Shown here: piece by piece, positions 16,120-24,702 of the stretch
Layout of the letters: each line of letters starts with the position of its first letter
How positions within the stretch are numbered: position 1 is the first letter of the stretch
NCBI GenBank assembly: GCA_000154345.1
Contig: DS480350.1
Span: forward strand, 434,001-498,000
Reading direction: 5' to 3'
From: [Clostridium] leptum DSM 753
GTDB taxonomy: Bacteria > Bacillota > Clostridia > Oscillospirales > Acutalibacteraceae
DNA length: 64,000 nucleotides
Position numbers and translations under genes: made by a program
The notes under the pieces: model-generated
Databases searched by the model: none
Told to the model about the DNA's origin: nothing
What the model saw: the letters and a program-made list of their open reading frames with translations, nothing else

Positions 16120-16474
16120 ATTGCAGGCGATTCGAGATAAGGCCCGCGCCCAGATTGGAATCCGGGAGGAGGATAAGGACGCCGTCCGTGTGCTGGTCGG
16201 CATGGCTACCTGCGGAATCGCCGCCGGAGCCCGTCCGGTATTGAACGCTTTTGTGGAAGAGGTTGCCAAGCGCAACATGACGGAAAAGGTTGCCGTCACC
16301 CAGACCGGCTGCATCGGCATCTGCCAGTATGAGCCCGTGGTGGAGGTGCTGGTTCCCGGACAGGAAAAGGTCACCTATGTAAAAATGACCCCGGAAAAGG
16401 CTGTCCGTGTGGTTAACGACCACCTGGTCAACGGCAATGTGGTCACGGAATTTACCATCGGTGCCAATTCATAA
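16103..16474 (+). CDS. hydD: [2Fe-2S] thioredoxin-like ferredoxin (HydD-like)
   Basis: 123 residues from the ATG at 16103, which has GGAGGTG 9 bases upstream; the gene overlaps hydE by 17 bases. Cysteines fall in VGMATCGIAAGA and TQTGCIGICQYEP, the NuoE-C-terminal-like [2Fe-2S] pattern. It probably carries electrons in or near the HydABC complex. The same fold forms the N-terminus of HydB, so the operon encodes three such clusters. Confidence 0.88.
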   Translation: MKTLAELQAIRDKARAQIGIREEDKDAVRVLVGMATCGIAAGARPVLNAFVEEVAKRNMTEKVAVTQTGCIGICQYEPVVEVLVPGQEKVTYVKMTPEKAVRVVNDHLVNGNVVTEFTIGANS

Positions 16475-16492
16475 GAAGGAGGAAAACCAAAT

Positions 16493-18283
16493 ATGTATCG
16501 TTCCCACGTATTGATTTGCGGCGGTACCGGCTGTACCTCCTCAAACAGTGAAAAAATCATTGAGAAGATGAAAGAAGAAATCAAGGCCAGGGGCTTGGAA
16601 AACGAAGTCAACGTGGTCCGCACCGGCTGCTTCGGCCTGTGCGCCCTGGGCCCGATTATGATCGTATATCCGGAGGGTGCCTTCTACAGCATGGTGAAGG
16701 TAGAGGACGTTCCGGAGATCGTGGAAGAGCATCTGCTGAAGGGAAGAATCGTCAAGCGCCTGCTGTATCAGGAGACCGTGCAGAAGGATGACACCATCAA
16801 ATCCCTGAACGAGACGGCCTTCTACGCGAAGCAGAGAAGAATCGCCCTGCGGAACTGCGGCGTCATCAACCCGGAGAACATCGACGAGTACATAGCCCAG
16901 GACGGCTACGCCGCGCTGGGCAAGGTTCTGACCGAGATGACTCCCGAGCAGGTCATCCAGGTGATCAAGGATTCCGGCCTCCGCGGCCGCGGAGGCGCCG
17001 GCTTCCCCACCGGTGTGAAGTGGAGCCTGGCCGCCGGCAACAAGGCCGACCAGAAATATGTGTGCTGCAACGCCGACGAAGGCGATCCGGGCGCGTTCAT
17101 GGACCGTTCCGTTCTGGAGGGCGATCCCCACTGCGTGCTGGAGGCTATGGCCATCGCCGGCTATGCCATCGGCGCCACCAAGGGCTACATTTACGTTCGC
17201 GCCGAGTATCCCATCGCTGTAAAGCGTTTGGAGATCGCTATTGGCCAGGCCCGTGAATACGGCCTGCTGGGCAAGAATATCTTTGATTCCGGCTTTGATT
17301 TTGATATCCAGCTTCGTCTGGGCGCCGGCGCTTTCGTGTGCGGCGAGGAAACCGCTCTGATGACCTCTATCGAGGGCAAGCGCGGCGAGCCCCGTCCCCG
17401 CCCGCCTTATCCGGCGGTGAAGGGCCTGTTCGGCAAGCCCAGCATCCTGAATAACGTAGAAACCTACGCCAATATCGCCCAGATTATCCTCCACGGCGCC
17501 GAGTGGTTCAACTCTGTGGGCACCGAGAAGAGCAAGGGCACCAAGGTGTTCGCCCTGGGCGGCAAGATCAAGCATACCGGCCTGGTGGAAATCCCCATGG
17601 GCACTACCCTGCGTGAGATCGTTGAGGAAATCGGCGGAGGCGTGCCGGACGGCAAGAAGTTCAAGGCTGCCCAGACCGGCGGACCCTCCGGCGGCTGCAT
17701 CCCGGCTTCCCTGATCGATACCCCCATCGACTACGACAACCTGATCGCCATCGGCTCCATGATGGGGTCCGGCGGATTGATCGTTATGGACGAGACCACC
17801 TGTATGGTGGATATCGCCAAGTTCTTCCTGGAGTTCACTGTTGACGAATCCTGCGGTAAGTGTACTCCCTGCCGCGTGGGCACCAAGCGCCTGCTGGAAA
17901 TGCTGAATAAGATCACCTCCGGCACCGGCACCATGGAAGATATCGATAAGATGGAAGAGCTGTGCTACTATATTAAGGATAACGCCCTGTGCGGCTTGGG
18001 ACAGACCGCGCCCAACCCAGTGCTGTCCACCCTGCGCTACTTCCGTGACGAATATGAAGCCCATGTCAAAGAGCACCGCTGCCCGGCCGGCGTCTGCAAG
18101 GCCCTGCTCCATTATGAGATCGTGGCCGACAAGTGCCGCGGATGCACCGCCTGCGCCAGAGTCTGCCCGGTGGGCGCGATCTCCGGTACGGTGAAGCAGC
18201 CCCACACCATTGATGTGAATAAGTGCATCAAGTGCGGCGCCTGCATTGAGAAGTGCAAATTTGACGCTATCATTAAGTTATAA
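16493..18283 (+). CDS. hydB: Bifurcating hydrogenase subunit HydB (NuoF-like flavoprotein)
   Basis: 596 residues in four parts: an N-terminal [2Fe-2S] thioredoxin-like domain (CGGTGCTSS, TGCFGLCALGP); the NuoF FMN/NADH core with GLRGRGGAGFPTGVKW, CNADEGDPGAFMDRS and VCGEETALMTSIEG; an SLBB segment and the [4Fe-4S] motif ESCGKCTPCRVG; and two C-terminal [4Fe-4S] motifs (CRGCTACARVCPVGA, CIKCGACIEKCKF). It binds FMN, oxidises NADH and is the proposed bifurcation site, sending electrons to HydA and ferredoxin. AGGAGG lies upstream and hydA follows 17 bases later. Confidence 0.96.
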   Translation: MYRSHVLICGGTGCTSSNSEKIIEKMKEEIKARGLENEVNVVRTGCFGLCALGPIMIVYPEGAFYSMVKVEDVPEIVEEHLLKGRIVKRLLYQETVQKDDTIKSLNETAFYAKQRRIALRNCGVINPENIDEYIAQDGYAALGKVLTEMTPEQVIQVIKDSGLRGRGGAGFPTGVKWSLAAGNKADQKYVCCNADEGDPGAFMDRSVLEGDPHCVLEAMAIAGYAIGATKGYIYVRAEYPIAVKRLEIAIGQAREYGLLGKNIFDSGFDFDIQLRLGAGAFVCGEETALMTSIEGKRGEPRPRPPYPAVKGLFGKPSILNNVETYANIAQIILHGAEWFNSVGTEKSKGTKVFALGGKIKHTGLVEIPMGTTLREIVEEIGGGVPDGKKFKAAQTGGPSGGCIPASLIDTPIDYDNLIAIGSMMGSGGLIVMDETTCMVDIAKFFLEFTVDESCGKCTPCRVGTKRLLEMLNKITSGTGTMEDIDKMEELCYYIKDNALCGLGQTAPNPVLSTLRYFRDEYEAHVKEHRCPAGVCKALLHYEIVADKCRGCTACARVCPVGAISGTVKQPHTIDVNKCIKCGACIEKCKFDAIIKL

Positions 18284-18300
18284 GGAAGGAGTGTGCCAAA

Positions 18301-20043
18301 ATGGAAATGGTAAATATTAAAATCAATGGTATGCCCCTGTCTGTACCTGCTGGATCTACAATTTTAGAGGCTGCCAGATACGCCGGAATCAATATTCCGA
18401 CCCTGTGCTGGATGAAGGACTTAAACGAGATCGGCGCCTGCCGTATCTGTGTGGTCGAGGTTGTCCGGGCAAAGACCCTGGTTACCGCCTGCGTTTATCC
18501 GGTTAACGAGGGCATGGAGATCTACACCAACTCCCCCAGAGTCATGAAGGCCAGAAAGATGACCCTGGAGCTGATGCTCTCCACCCATGATAAGAAGTGC
18601 CTCTCCTGCGTGAGAAGCGAAAACTGCGAGCTGCAGAAGCTGTGCCGTGACTACGGCGTGGAGGACGTCGACGCCTTTGAGGGCGAGAATCCCCAGTCTC
18701 CGCTGGACGAGACCACCCTGCATATGGTTCGCGACAATAATAAGTGTATCCTCTGCCGCCGCTGCGTGGCCGCCTGCGAGGATCAGTTCGTGGGCGTGAT
18801 CGGCCCCAACGGCCGCGGCTTCGATACCCATATCGGCTGCGCCTTTGAAAAGGATCTGGGCGACGTGGCCTGCGTATCCTGCGGCCAGTGCATCGTAAAC
18901 TGCCCCACCGGCGCTTTGCGTGAAAAGGATCAGATCGACGAGGTGGTCGCCGCTATCGCCGATCCCAAGAAGCATGTTGTGGTTCAGACCGCTCCGTCTG
19001 TCCGCGCCGCTTTGGGCGAGGAATTCGGTATGCCCATCGGCACCAACGTAGAGGGCAAAATGGTTGCCGCTCTGCGCCGCCTGGGCTTTGATAAGGTATT
19101 CGACACTGATTTCGGCGCCGACATGACCATTATGGAGGAAGCCCATGAGTTTATCGACAGAGTGCAGAACGGCGGAGTACTGCCTCTGATCACCTCCTGC
19201 TCTCCCGGATGGATCAAGTTCTGCGAGTTCTATTATCCGGAGCTGCTGCCGAACCTGTCCTCCTGCAAATCCCCGCAGCAGATGCAGGGCGCTCTCATCA
19301 AGACCTGGTACGCCGAGACCCACAACATCGATCCGAAGGATATCGTGTCCGTCAGCGTTATGCCCTGCACCGCGAAGAAATTCGAGATCAGCCGTGACGA
19401 TGAAAACGCGGCCGGCGTTCCCGATGTGGACGTGGTGCTCACCGTCCGTGAGCTGGCCCGGATGATCAAGCGGGCCAATATCGACCTGACCATGCTGCCG
19501 GATGAGAAATTCGATCCCACCATGGATGTGTCCACCGGCGCTGCGGTGATCTTCGGCGCCACCGGCGGCGTTATGGAGGCGGCGCTGAGAACCGCTGCCG
19601 ATACCCTCACCGGCAAGTCCCTGGATTCCATCGATTACGAGGAAGTCCGCGGAACCGACGGCATCAAAGAGGCTGTCTACAACGTGGCCGGCATGGATGT
19701 GAAGGTGGCGGTAGCCAGCGGCTTGAGCAACGCCAACGAGATTTTGAAAAAGGTGAAGAACGGCGAGGCCGATTATCACTTCATTGAGATCATGTGCTGC
19801 CCGGGCGGATGCGTCAACGGCGGCGGTATGCCTATTCAGCCCTCTTCTGTGAGAAACTTTGTGGACATTCGCAAGGAGCGTGCCAAGGTGCTTTATGAGG
19901 AGGATAAGAACCTGCCGCTGAGAAAGTCTCACGACAATCCGGTTGTGAAGAAGTGCTACGCCGAGTATCTGGGCGAGCCGGGAAGCCATAAGGCTCACGA
20001 GATTCTCCACACCACCTATACTCCCAGACCGAAAATGAAATAA
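18301..20043 (+). CDS. hydA: [FeFe]-hydrogenase catalytic subunit HydA
   Basis: 580 residues. An N-terminal NuoG-like [2Fe-2S] domain (IPTLCWMKDLNEIGACRICV) is followed by a His-Cys3 cluster (HDKKCLSCVRSENC), two [4Fe-4S] motifs (CILCRRCVAACED, CVSCGQCIVNCP) and the H-cluster domain. L1 is TSCSPGW (Cys300 ligand region), L2 MPCTAKKFE (Cys356), and L3 EIMCCPGGCVNGGG (Cys500, Cys504); all catalytic residues are present, unlike the sensor-like paralogue at 11970. It makes or consumes H2 in the cytoplasm. Maturases HydEFG (unrelated to this hydE) are not in the window. A terminator follows at once. Confidence 0.97.
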   Translation: MEMVNIKINGMPLSVPAGSTILEAARYAGINIPTLCWMKDLNEIGACRICVVEVVRAKTLVTACVYPVNEGMEIYTNSPRVMKARKMTLELMLSTHDKKCLSCVRSENCELQKLCRDYGVEDVDAFEGENPQSPLDETTLHMVRDNNKCILCRRCVAACEDQFVGVIGPNGRGFDTHIGCAFEKDLGDVACVSCGQCIVNCPTGALREKDQIDEVVAAIADPKKHVVVQTAPSVRAALGEEFGMPIGTNVEGKMVAALRRLGFDKVFDTDFGADMTIMEEAHEFIDRVQNGGVLPLITSCSPGWIKFCEFYYPELLPNLSSCKSPQQMQGALIKTWYAETHNIDPKDIVSVSVMPCTAKKFEISRDDENAAGVPDVDVVLTVRELARMIKRANIDLTMLPDEKFDPTMDVSTGAAVIFGATGGVMEAALRTAADTLTGKSLDSIDYEEVRGTDGIKEAVYNVAGMDVKVAVASGLSNANEILKKVKNGEADYHFIEIMCCPGGCVNGGGMPIQPSSVRNFVDIRKERAKVLYEEDKNLPLRKSHDNPVVKKCYAEYLGEPGSHKAHEILHTTYTPRPKMK

Positions 20044-20047
20044 GCTC

Positions 20048-20080
20048 AAAGCCATCCGGTGTTCCCCGGATGGCTTTTCT
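20048..20080 (+). terminator. Terminator of the hyd operon
   Basis: Twelve-base arms 20048-20059 and 20066-20077 pair perfectly around a 6-base loop and run into TTTTCT. It lies 5 bases after the hydA stop. Confidence 0.93.
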
Positions 20081-20328
20081 TCACCAGGCGGCGCCTGTTC
20101 CAAGAGCGCTGGAGCGCTGTGGCCGAAAGAAGGGAAACCTATTGGCCTGTCCAAGATTAAATAAAAGGCGGTCCGGACTTTTGAATTGGATAACAGATCA
20201 TGGAAAAAGCGGCCGTCAAACCGTTCAATACCGGGTTTTGGAAGAAGAAACCCGGCAGTTCCTGGCAGAAGTCCGAATATTGACGCGCCGCGAAGCCGGA
20301 AAAGGCTTGCGGCGGTAAGGAGGCTGTT
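20081..20328. other. Leader region with two hairpins before the YdcF-like gene
   Basis: No gene supported. It contains an 8-bp hairpin (20231-20238 with 20248-20255) and a longer one (about 20286-20314) that ends directly in front of the TAAGGAGG ribosome site. The second could mask or expose that site. No clear promoter was found. Confidence 0.45.
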
Positions 20329-21117
20329 ATGCCGAGAAACGAGGAGAAAAAAGCGTTTATGGGAATCGGGAGGCTTTGCGTCGTGCTGGTCATCGCCTTG
20401 CTGCTGGCTTGGTTTCTGCTGCCGGTGTTCCGGGGCATCGTGAATATCGGGAATGCGGCGGGAATTTTGCTTTGTTCTTTTGCCCTTTGGCTGGCGGGAT
20501 ATCCTGGCGCGGCCGGCTGCCTCTCCAGCCTGTGGGGGCATCCGGGCGGCAAGGTGCTTCTTTCCGCTGCCTCCCTGGCGCTGGGCGCGTTCCTTGTGTT
20601 TGGAGCGGTGATGTCCTGCCTGATGGCCGCCGCGATTCACCGGCCTCCGAAAGAAAACGGAACTGTGGTTATTCTGGGCTGTCAGGTGAAAGGAACCCAG
20701 CCAAGCCTAATGCTGACGAAACGGCTGGAGGCTGCTAAGGAATATTTGGACCGAAATCCGGAGGCGATGTGCATACCATCTGGGGGAAAAGGCAACGGGG
20801 AATTGGTCAGCGAGGCCCAGGCCATGAAGGCCTGGCTGGTAGAGCACGGGATAGACGAAAACCGCATCTATCCGGAGGCTCAAAGCAGAGATACGGTGGA
20901 GAATATCAGAAACTCCAAGGAAATCATGGATAGCAAGGGCCTTCCCAAGGATATGATCCTGGTATCCGACGGCTTTCATCAGTATCGAGCAGGGCTGATC
21001 GCGCAAAAGCAGGGAATCGAGGCGGGCGCCGTTTCGGCCCAAACTCCCTGGTATACCCTTGCAACCTACTGGATGCGGGAAATTTTTGCTTTAGCTCAGG
21101 AAATTCTTTTCCACTGA
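20329..21117 (+). CDS. YdcF/ElyC-like DUF218 membrane protein
   Basis: 262 residues with hydrophobic helices near 14-33, 37-57 and 74-100, then a soluble DUF218 domain. The domain shows VVILGCQVKGTQPS, PSGGKGNGELVSEAQAMKAWL, the RSRDT-like motif AQSRDTVENIRNSKEIM and VSDGFHQYRAGLIA. Proteins of this group (SanA, ElyC, YdcF) affect envelope integrity and lipid-carrier handling; the reaction is not settled. AAGGAGG precedes the ATG. It appears monocistronic, with another promoter just after it. Confidence 0.87.
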   Translation: MPRNEEKKAFMGIGRLCVVLVIALLLAWFLLPVFRGIVNIGNAAGILLCSFALWLAGYPGAAGCLSSLWGHPGGKVLLSAASLALGAFLVFGAVMSCLMAAAIHRPPKENGTVVILGCQVKGTQPSLMLTKRLEAAKEYLDRNPEAMCIPSGGKGNGELVSEAQAMKAWLVEHGIDENRIYPEAQSRDTVENIRNSKEIMDSKGLPKDMILVSDGFHQYRAGLIAQKQGIEAGAVSAQTPWYTLATYWMREIFALAQEILFH

Positions 21118-21142
21118 TGTGGAAATTTAACAGAAACCCATC

Positions 21143-21172
21143 TTGACAAAGAAGGGTTATTTGGCGCATACT
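21143..21172 (+). promoter_or_regulatory. Promoter of the small proline/glutamine-tailed membrane protein
   Basis: A consensus -35 TTGACA (21143-21148) is followed after 18 bases by CATACT (21167-21172); TATAAG 4 bases further is an alternative. The leader then has an inverted repeat (GATGTTATT / AATAGCATC). Confidence 0.6.
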
Positions 21173-21235
21173 ATAAGTATTAGCAGATGTTATTTGAATA
21201 GCATCAAAAAATTTACATAGCAGGAGTGGTTTTAC

Positions 21236-21778
21236 ATGCAGAAAGGAAAGTATGGAGTTTGTCTGTGGTTTTACGCGCTGGTAGCGTTCATTCTGGCATT
21301 TTTAGGCCAGGTTTTATTGGGAGGCCTCCTCTTGGGCTTTGTCATTGTGGCGGAGAAAAATGAATGGCTCACCCGTCAGGTTATTCAGGCGTTCTTTTTA
21401 ACCATTATTGTATCCGTCATCAATGCGGTGCTGGACCTGCTGAACATTTTCGGCAATGTTCCGATTGTCGGTACCGCTATCGGTGTGGTGTTCAACGTAA
21501 TTTCCACCATTGTTTCCATTGTTGTGCTGGTGTTCGTCATTATCGCTATGGTCAAGGTGGTAAAGGGACAGGAAGCCAATATGCCCTTGCTGAGCAAGCT
21601 GGCTAACAGAGCTTACGGCATCATCGAGAAGAAGGTCTATACGCAGGCCGCTCCCGCCAACTATGCTCAGCCTCAGGCTCCCCAGGCCCCTCAGGTTCCG
21701 GTACAGCCGCAGGCTCCTCAGGCTCCCCAAGCCCCGGTGCAGCCTCAGAATCCTCAGAACCCCACCCAGCATCAATAA
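21236..21778 (+). CDS. DUF4870-like membrane protein with PQA-rich tail
   Basis: 180 residues. Three or four hydrophobic helices (about 8-38, 49-70, 80-108) are followed by KGQEANMPLLSKLANRAYG, like the end of DUF4870/Tic20-type small membrane proteins. The last 50 residues are low-complexity repeats of PQAP and PQVP units, likely an exposed flexible tail. GCAGGAGTGG precedes the ATG and a terminator follows 10 bases after the stop, so the gene stands alone. Function unknown; the tail could bind other proteins or span cell-wall space. Confidence 0.75.
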   Translation: MQKGKYGVCLWFYALVAFILAFLGQVLLGGLLLGFVIVAEKNEWLTRQVIQAFFLTIIVSVINAVLDLLNIFGNVPIVGTAIGVVFNVISTIVSIVVLVFVIIAMVKVVKGQEANMPLLSKLANRAYGIIEKKVYTQAAPANYAQPQAPQAPQVPVQPQAPQAPQAPVQPQNPQNPTQHQ

Positions 21779-21787
21779 GCTGAATCA

Positions 21788-21824
21788 AAAAGAGATCAGA
21801 CTAACAGGTCTGATCTCTTTTTTG
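21788..21824 (+). terminator. Terminator of the small membrane protein gene
   Basis: Fourteen-base arms 21788-21801 and 21808-21821 are perfectly complementary around a 6-base loop and end in a T run. Confidence 0.93.
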
Positions 21825-22176
21825 TATCTCCGTTAGGAGGGAGCATCACAGATAAGGAAGCTGGCTAAAGACTGAACAAGCTTCTAGGATATAGCGCCGC
21901 GGGGGCAACCGGAGAAATGGGCCGCCTGCACCGCTGTTTACTCCACAGGACGGCACCGTGGGCAATCTGTTTAGGCTGAGCGGATGTGCGCCCTGATAAA
22001 ATTTGAAACAGCAACAGGGGGCGGAGCAAAATTTAGAAAGAGCGAACGACGTTGCGACGCGTAAAAAGCCATAGATGTCTTTAAGGCGGATTAGAGCGAC
22101 GATTGCCGTGAAAAACAGGGCGCTTTCAATCGGGGCAATTCCTTCCTGGGGCCAGGGAAGCTCCCAATGAGAGGGA
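21825..22176. other. Intergenic, nothing recognised
   Basis: About 350 bases between convergent genes. No open frame with a ribosome site, no RNA gene fold I recognise, and no clear terminator for the minus-strand gene. A weak hairpin lies near 22140-22165. Confidence 0.5.
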
Positions 22177-22887
22177 TTACCGCCCCAAAGCCTTTAAAAT
22201 CACATCAGGGGTGTTGGTAATCACCGCGTCGCAGCCCCAGCCCTGGAGGGTTAAAGCCCGTTTAGGCTTATCCACCGTCCAGACATTAACCTGGATTCCC
22301 AATTCCTTGGCGATGCGGACCTGATTTTTGGAGAGAAGGGCGCTGTGGGGATGGATCGCCTGGGCTCCTTGCCGATGGGCATACCGGGCGGGGTTGAAAA
22401 TAGGCTTGTCGTACAGAAGTCCGGCTGGAAGGCCAGAATTATGACATTCCAGGGCAACGCGGTGGTTGAAGCTGGAAAGAATAACTTTTTGAGTCAGCGC
22501 CATTTTTCGAACCAGCCCGCAAACCTTTTCCGTCAGGCCCGGATAAGGAGTTTGAGCGCTTTTTATCTCAATATTGATGAGCTTCATATTCTTAACGATC
22601 TCCAGGGCTTCCTCCAAAGTGAGGATAGAAGTGCCTTTGAATTCTACGCCTTTCCAAAGGCCGAAGTCCAGCTGCTTCAGCTCCCTTAAGGTGTATTCCT
22701 CGATCAGCCCCAGGCCGTCGCTGTTATGATCTACGTCGAAATTATGGTTTACCACCATGTGCCCGTCCTTGCAGAGATGGACATCCAATTCCACGCCGTC
22801 GGCTCCCAGTTCAATAGCTTTGCGGAAGGCGGGTTCCGTATTTTCGGGGGCGTAAGCGGAGGCCCCCCGGTGAGCGAGTACCAGCAT
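22177..22887 (-). CDS. ugpQ: Glycerophosphodiester phosphodiesterase
   Basis: A 236-residue TIM-barrel enzyme of the GDPD family. Catalytic motifs are LAHRGASAYAPENT (His and Glu-Asn), GADGVELDVHLCKDGHMVV (metal-binding Glu and Asp plus second His) and the C-terminal VNVWTVDKP. It lacks a signal peptide, so it should hydrolyse glycerophosphodiesters from lipid turnover to glycerol-3-phosphate in the cytoplasm, in the style of UgpQ. GGGAGG precedes the ATG. Neighbours do not form a lipid operon. Confidence 0.92.
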   Translation of the reverse strand: MLVLAHRGASAYAPENTEPAFRKAIELGADGVELDVHLCKDGHMVVNHNFDVDHNSDGLGLIEEYTLRELKQLDFGLWKGVEFKGTSILTLEEALEIVKNMKLINIEIKSAQTPYPGLTEKVCGLVRKMALTQKVILSSFNHRVALECHNSGLPAGLLYDKPIFNPARYAHRQGAQAIHPHSALLSKNQVRIAKELGIQVNVWTVDKPKRALTLQGWGCDAVITNTPDVILKALGR

Positions 22888-23173
22888 GAGCAGTTCCTCC
22901 CAATCATTGAAGCGATAGATTTTTCCAGCCTTTTAGCCGCCCGTGTATCAGGGTTCAGAGCGCGGGCAACAGCGGCGCGGCCTAAAAAATGCCGAAAGCG
23001 TTTGCGAACGGGGCAGGGCCTATTTCCAGCTTAAGGGATCATCAGCACACGGATTTACCCTTGACAGGGCTAGACCGGAGCCCCGGGGCGGGAAGAAGGA
23101 CTGATAGATTTCACAGTAAGGCTTCCCTTGCTTATTCTATGACAAATTCTTTGGAAACGCAAGACCAGAGCGG
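22888..23173. other. Intergenic upstream of the GDPD gene
   Basis: No gene supported in 286 bases. I found no minus-strand promoter with both boxes. Read-through from the upstream minus-strand gene is reduced by the terminator at its right edge. Confidence 0.45.
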
Positions 23174-23207
23174 ACAAGAAAAGGCCGGAAGCCCGGCCTT
23201 TTCTTGT
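23174..23207 (-). terminator. Terminator of the polyphosphate kinase gene
   Basis: Fifteen-base arms 23174-23188 and 23193-23207 pair perfectly around a 4-base loop. It lies directly after the stop of the minus-strand gene. Confidence 0.85.
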
Positions 23208-23208
23208 C

Positions 23209-24702
23209 TTACAGCTTGCCTTCAATAGAATTGATGATCGTCCGCAGAGCCTTGATGCGCGCGAATTTTTTGTCCTCAGATTCGATGATGTGCCAAGGGG
23301 CGAAATCTGTAGAGGTATAGGCGATCATCTCGTCCACCGCCGTCACGTACTGATCCCATTTTTCCCGGTTGCGCCAATCCTCGTCGGTGATTTTCCATTG
23401 CTTTTCCGGCGTGTTTTGGCGAAGCTCAAACCGTTTCAGCTGCTCTTCCTTGCTGAAATGAAGCCAGAATTTGATGATTACCGCGCCCCAGCGTTCCAGC
23501 TCCTCCTCGAACTCATTGATCTCCTGATAGGCCCGCTTCCATTGCTCCTCGGAGGCGAAGCCCTCGATGCGCTCCACCATAAGCCTCCCATACCAGGTGC
23601 GGTCGAAGATGGTGATATGCCCATCCTTGGGCAGCTTAGTCCAGAACCGCCACAAATGCTGGTGGGCCAGCTCGTCGGCGGTGGGGGCCGCGATGGGCAC
23701 CACCTCGTAGCCTCTTGGGTCCAGGGCCTCAGCGACCCGGCGGATATTGCCGCCCTTTCCGGCGGCGTCCCAGCCCTCATAGGCGATGACCACAGGGATC
23801 TTTTTCCGGTAAATCTTATTGTGCAGCTTTTTTAAGGTGGATTGTTCCTTCTTTAAAAGCTCCCGGTATTCCTCCTCGTTCAAAGCCTTAGTGAGGTTTA
23901 CCTCGGAAAGCTTCGGCTCCTTAACCAGCTTGAAATGGTCGGAAACTACAATAGGAACCGCCTTCTTAGGGGCAGACCTCTTTCCTTCCCGGGAGGCCTC
24001 CACCGCCGCGCCGATTCCGTCCACTAAGATATGGTAAATTTCCGCCAGGGCGCTGTATTTATCCTCGCTGCCAATTACATGCCAGGGCGCGTAATCAGTG
24101 TTGGTCTCCTCCAGGATGCCATCGATGATCTGATAATACTCGTCGTAGCGGCGGTTCTGCTCCAGATCGTTCAGGCTGACCCGCCAGGCGGTATCCTTAG
24201 AGGAGAGCAGCTTGTCAAACCGCTTTTTCTGCTCCCTTTGGCCGATGTGCAGAAAGAATTTCAAAATCAGATAGCCGTCGTCGTGAAGCTGGCGCTCAAA
24301 AATCTTGACGCTTTCCAAGCGCTCCCGCAGCTCTTTTTGCTCCAAATGAAGGGCGTGGGACGGGAAGGCCAGCTCCTGATACCAGCCCCGGTCGAATACG
24401 CCCATGGTGCCCCGGGCAGGCAGCTTTTTCCAAAAACGCCATAAATAGGGATGCCGCCGTTCCTCCAGAGTGGGAGGCGTGGTGGATTCCACGTGGAAGC
24501 CTCTGGGATCCATGGTCAGAATCACGTTGGACATCAGGCTTCCCTTGCCGGATGCGCCCCAGCCCTCAAACAGGACGATCACGGGAACCTTCGCCTGTTT
24601 GAACCTCTGTTGAAGCTCCCCCATTTTTTGCTTAAGGGGAGGAACCTCCTGTTTATATTCCTCCTTGAGCATGATCTTTTTTAAGTTGATTTTATCCAGC
24701 AT
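23209..24702 (-). CDS. Two-domain polyphosphate kinase 2 (polyphosphate:AMP phosphotransferase type)
   Basis: 497 residues made of two tandem PPK2 domains. The C-terminal half is canonical: Walker A EGWDAAGKGG, lid region LWRFWTKLPKDG and FDRTWYGRLMVERIEGF. The N-terminal half reads EGWGASGKGS, with Gly replacing the conserved Asp, and FDRGWYQELAF, so it is probably not catalytic. This build and length match Acinetobacter PAP, which makes ADP from AMP and polyphosphate. GGAGG precedes the ATG. It runs alone, opposite the GDPD side; substrate direction (AMP, ADP) cannot be fixed from sequence. Confidence 0.88.
   Translation of the reverse strand: MLDKINLKKIMLKEEYKQEVPPLKQKMGELQQRFKQAKVPVIVLFEGWGASGKGSLMSNVILTMDPRGFHVESTTPPTLEERRHPYLWRFWKKLPARGTMGVFDRGWYQELAFPSHALHLEQKELRERLESVKIFERQLHDDGYLILKFFLHIGQREQKKRFDKLLSSKDTAWRVSLNDLEQNRRYDEYYQIIDGILEETNTDYAPWHVIGSEDKYSALAEIYHILVDGIGAAVEASREGKRSAPKKAVPIVVSDHFKLVKEPKLSEVNLTKALNEEEYRELLKKEQSTLKKLHNKIYRKKIPVVIAYEGWDAAGKGGNIRRVAEALDPRGYEVVPIAAPTADELAHQHLWRFWTKLPKDGHITIFDRTWYGRLMVERIEGFASEEQWKRAYQEINEFEEELERWGAVIIKFWLHFSKEEQLKRFELRQNTPEKQWKITDEDWRNREKWDQYVTAVDEMIAYTSTDFAPWHIIESEDKKFARIKALRTIINSIEGKL

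Noticed and set aside
16541..18205. Minus-strand open frame of 554 codons opposite hydB
   Set aside because: Shadow of hydB; no start signal and no domain.
18421..20640. Minus-strand open frame of 739 codons opposite hydA
   Set aside because: It lies antisense to an unmistakable [FeFe]-hydrogenase, has no ribosome site and its translation shows no family pattern; it reflects the high-GC codon bias of hydA.
21660..21765. Short direct repeats resembling a CRISPR or tandem-repeat array
   Set aside because: The repeats are in frame and encode the PQAP tail of a membrane protein; there are no spacers.
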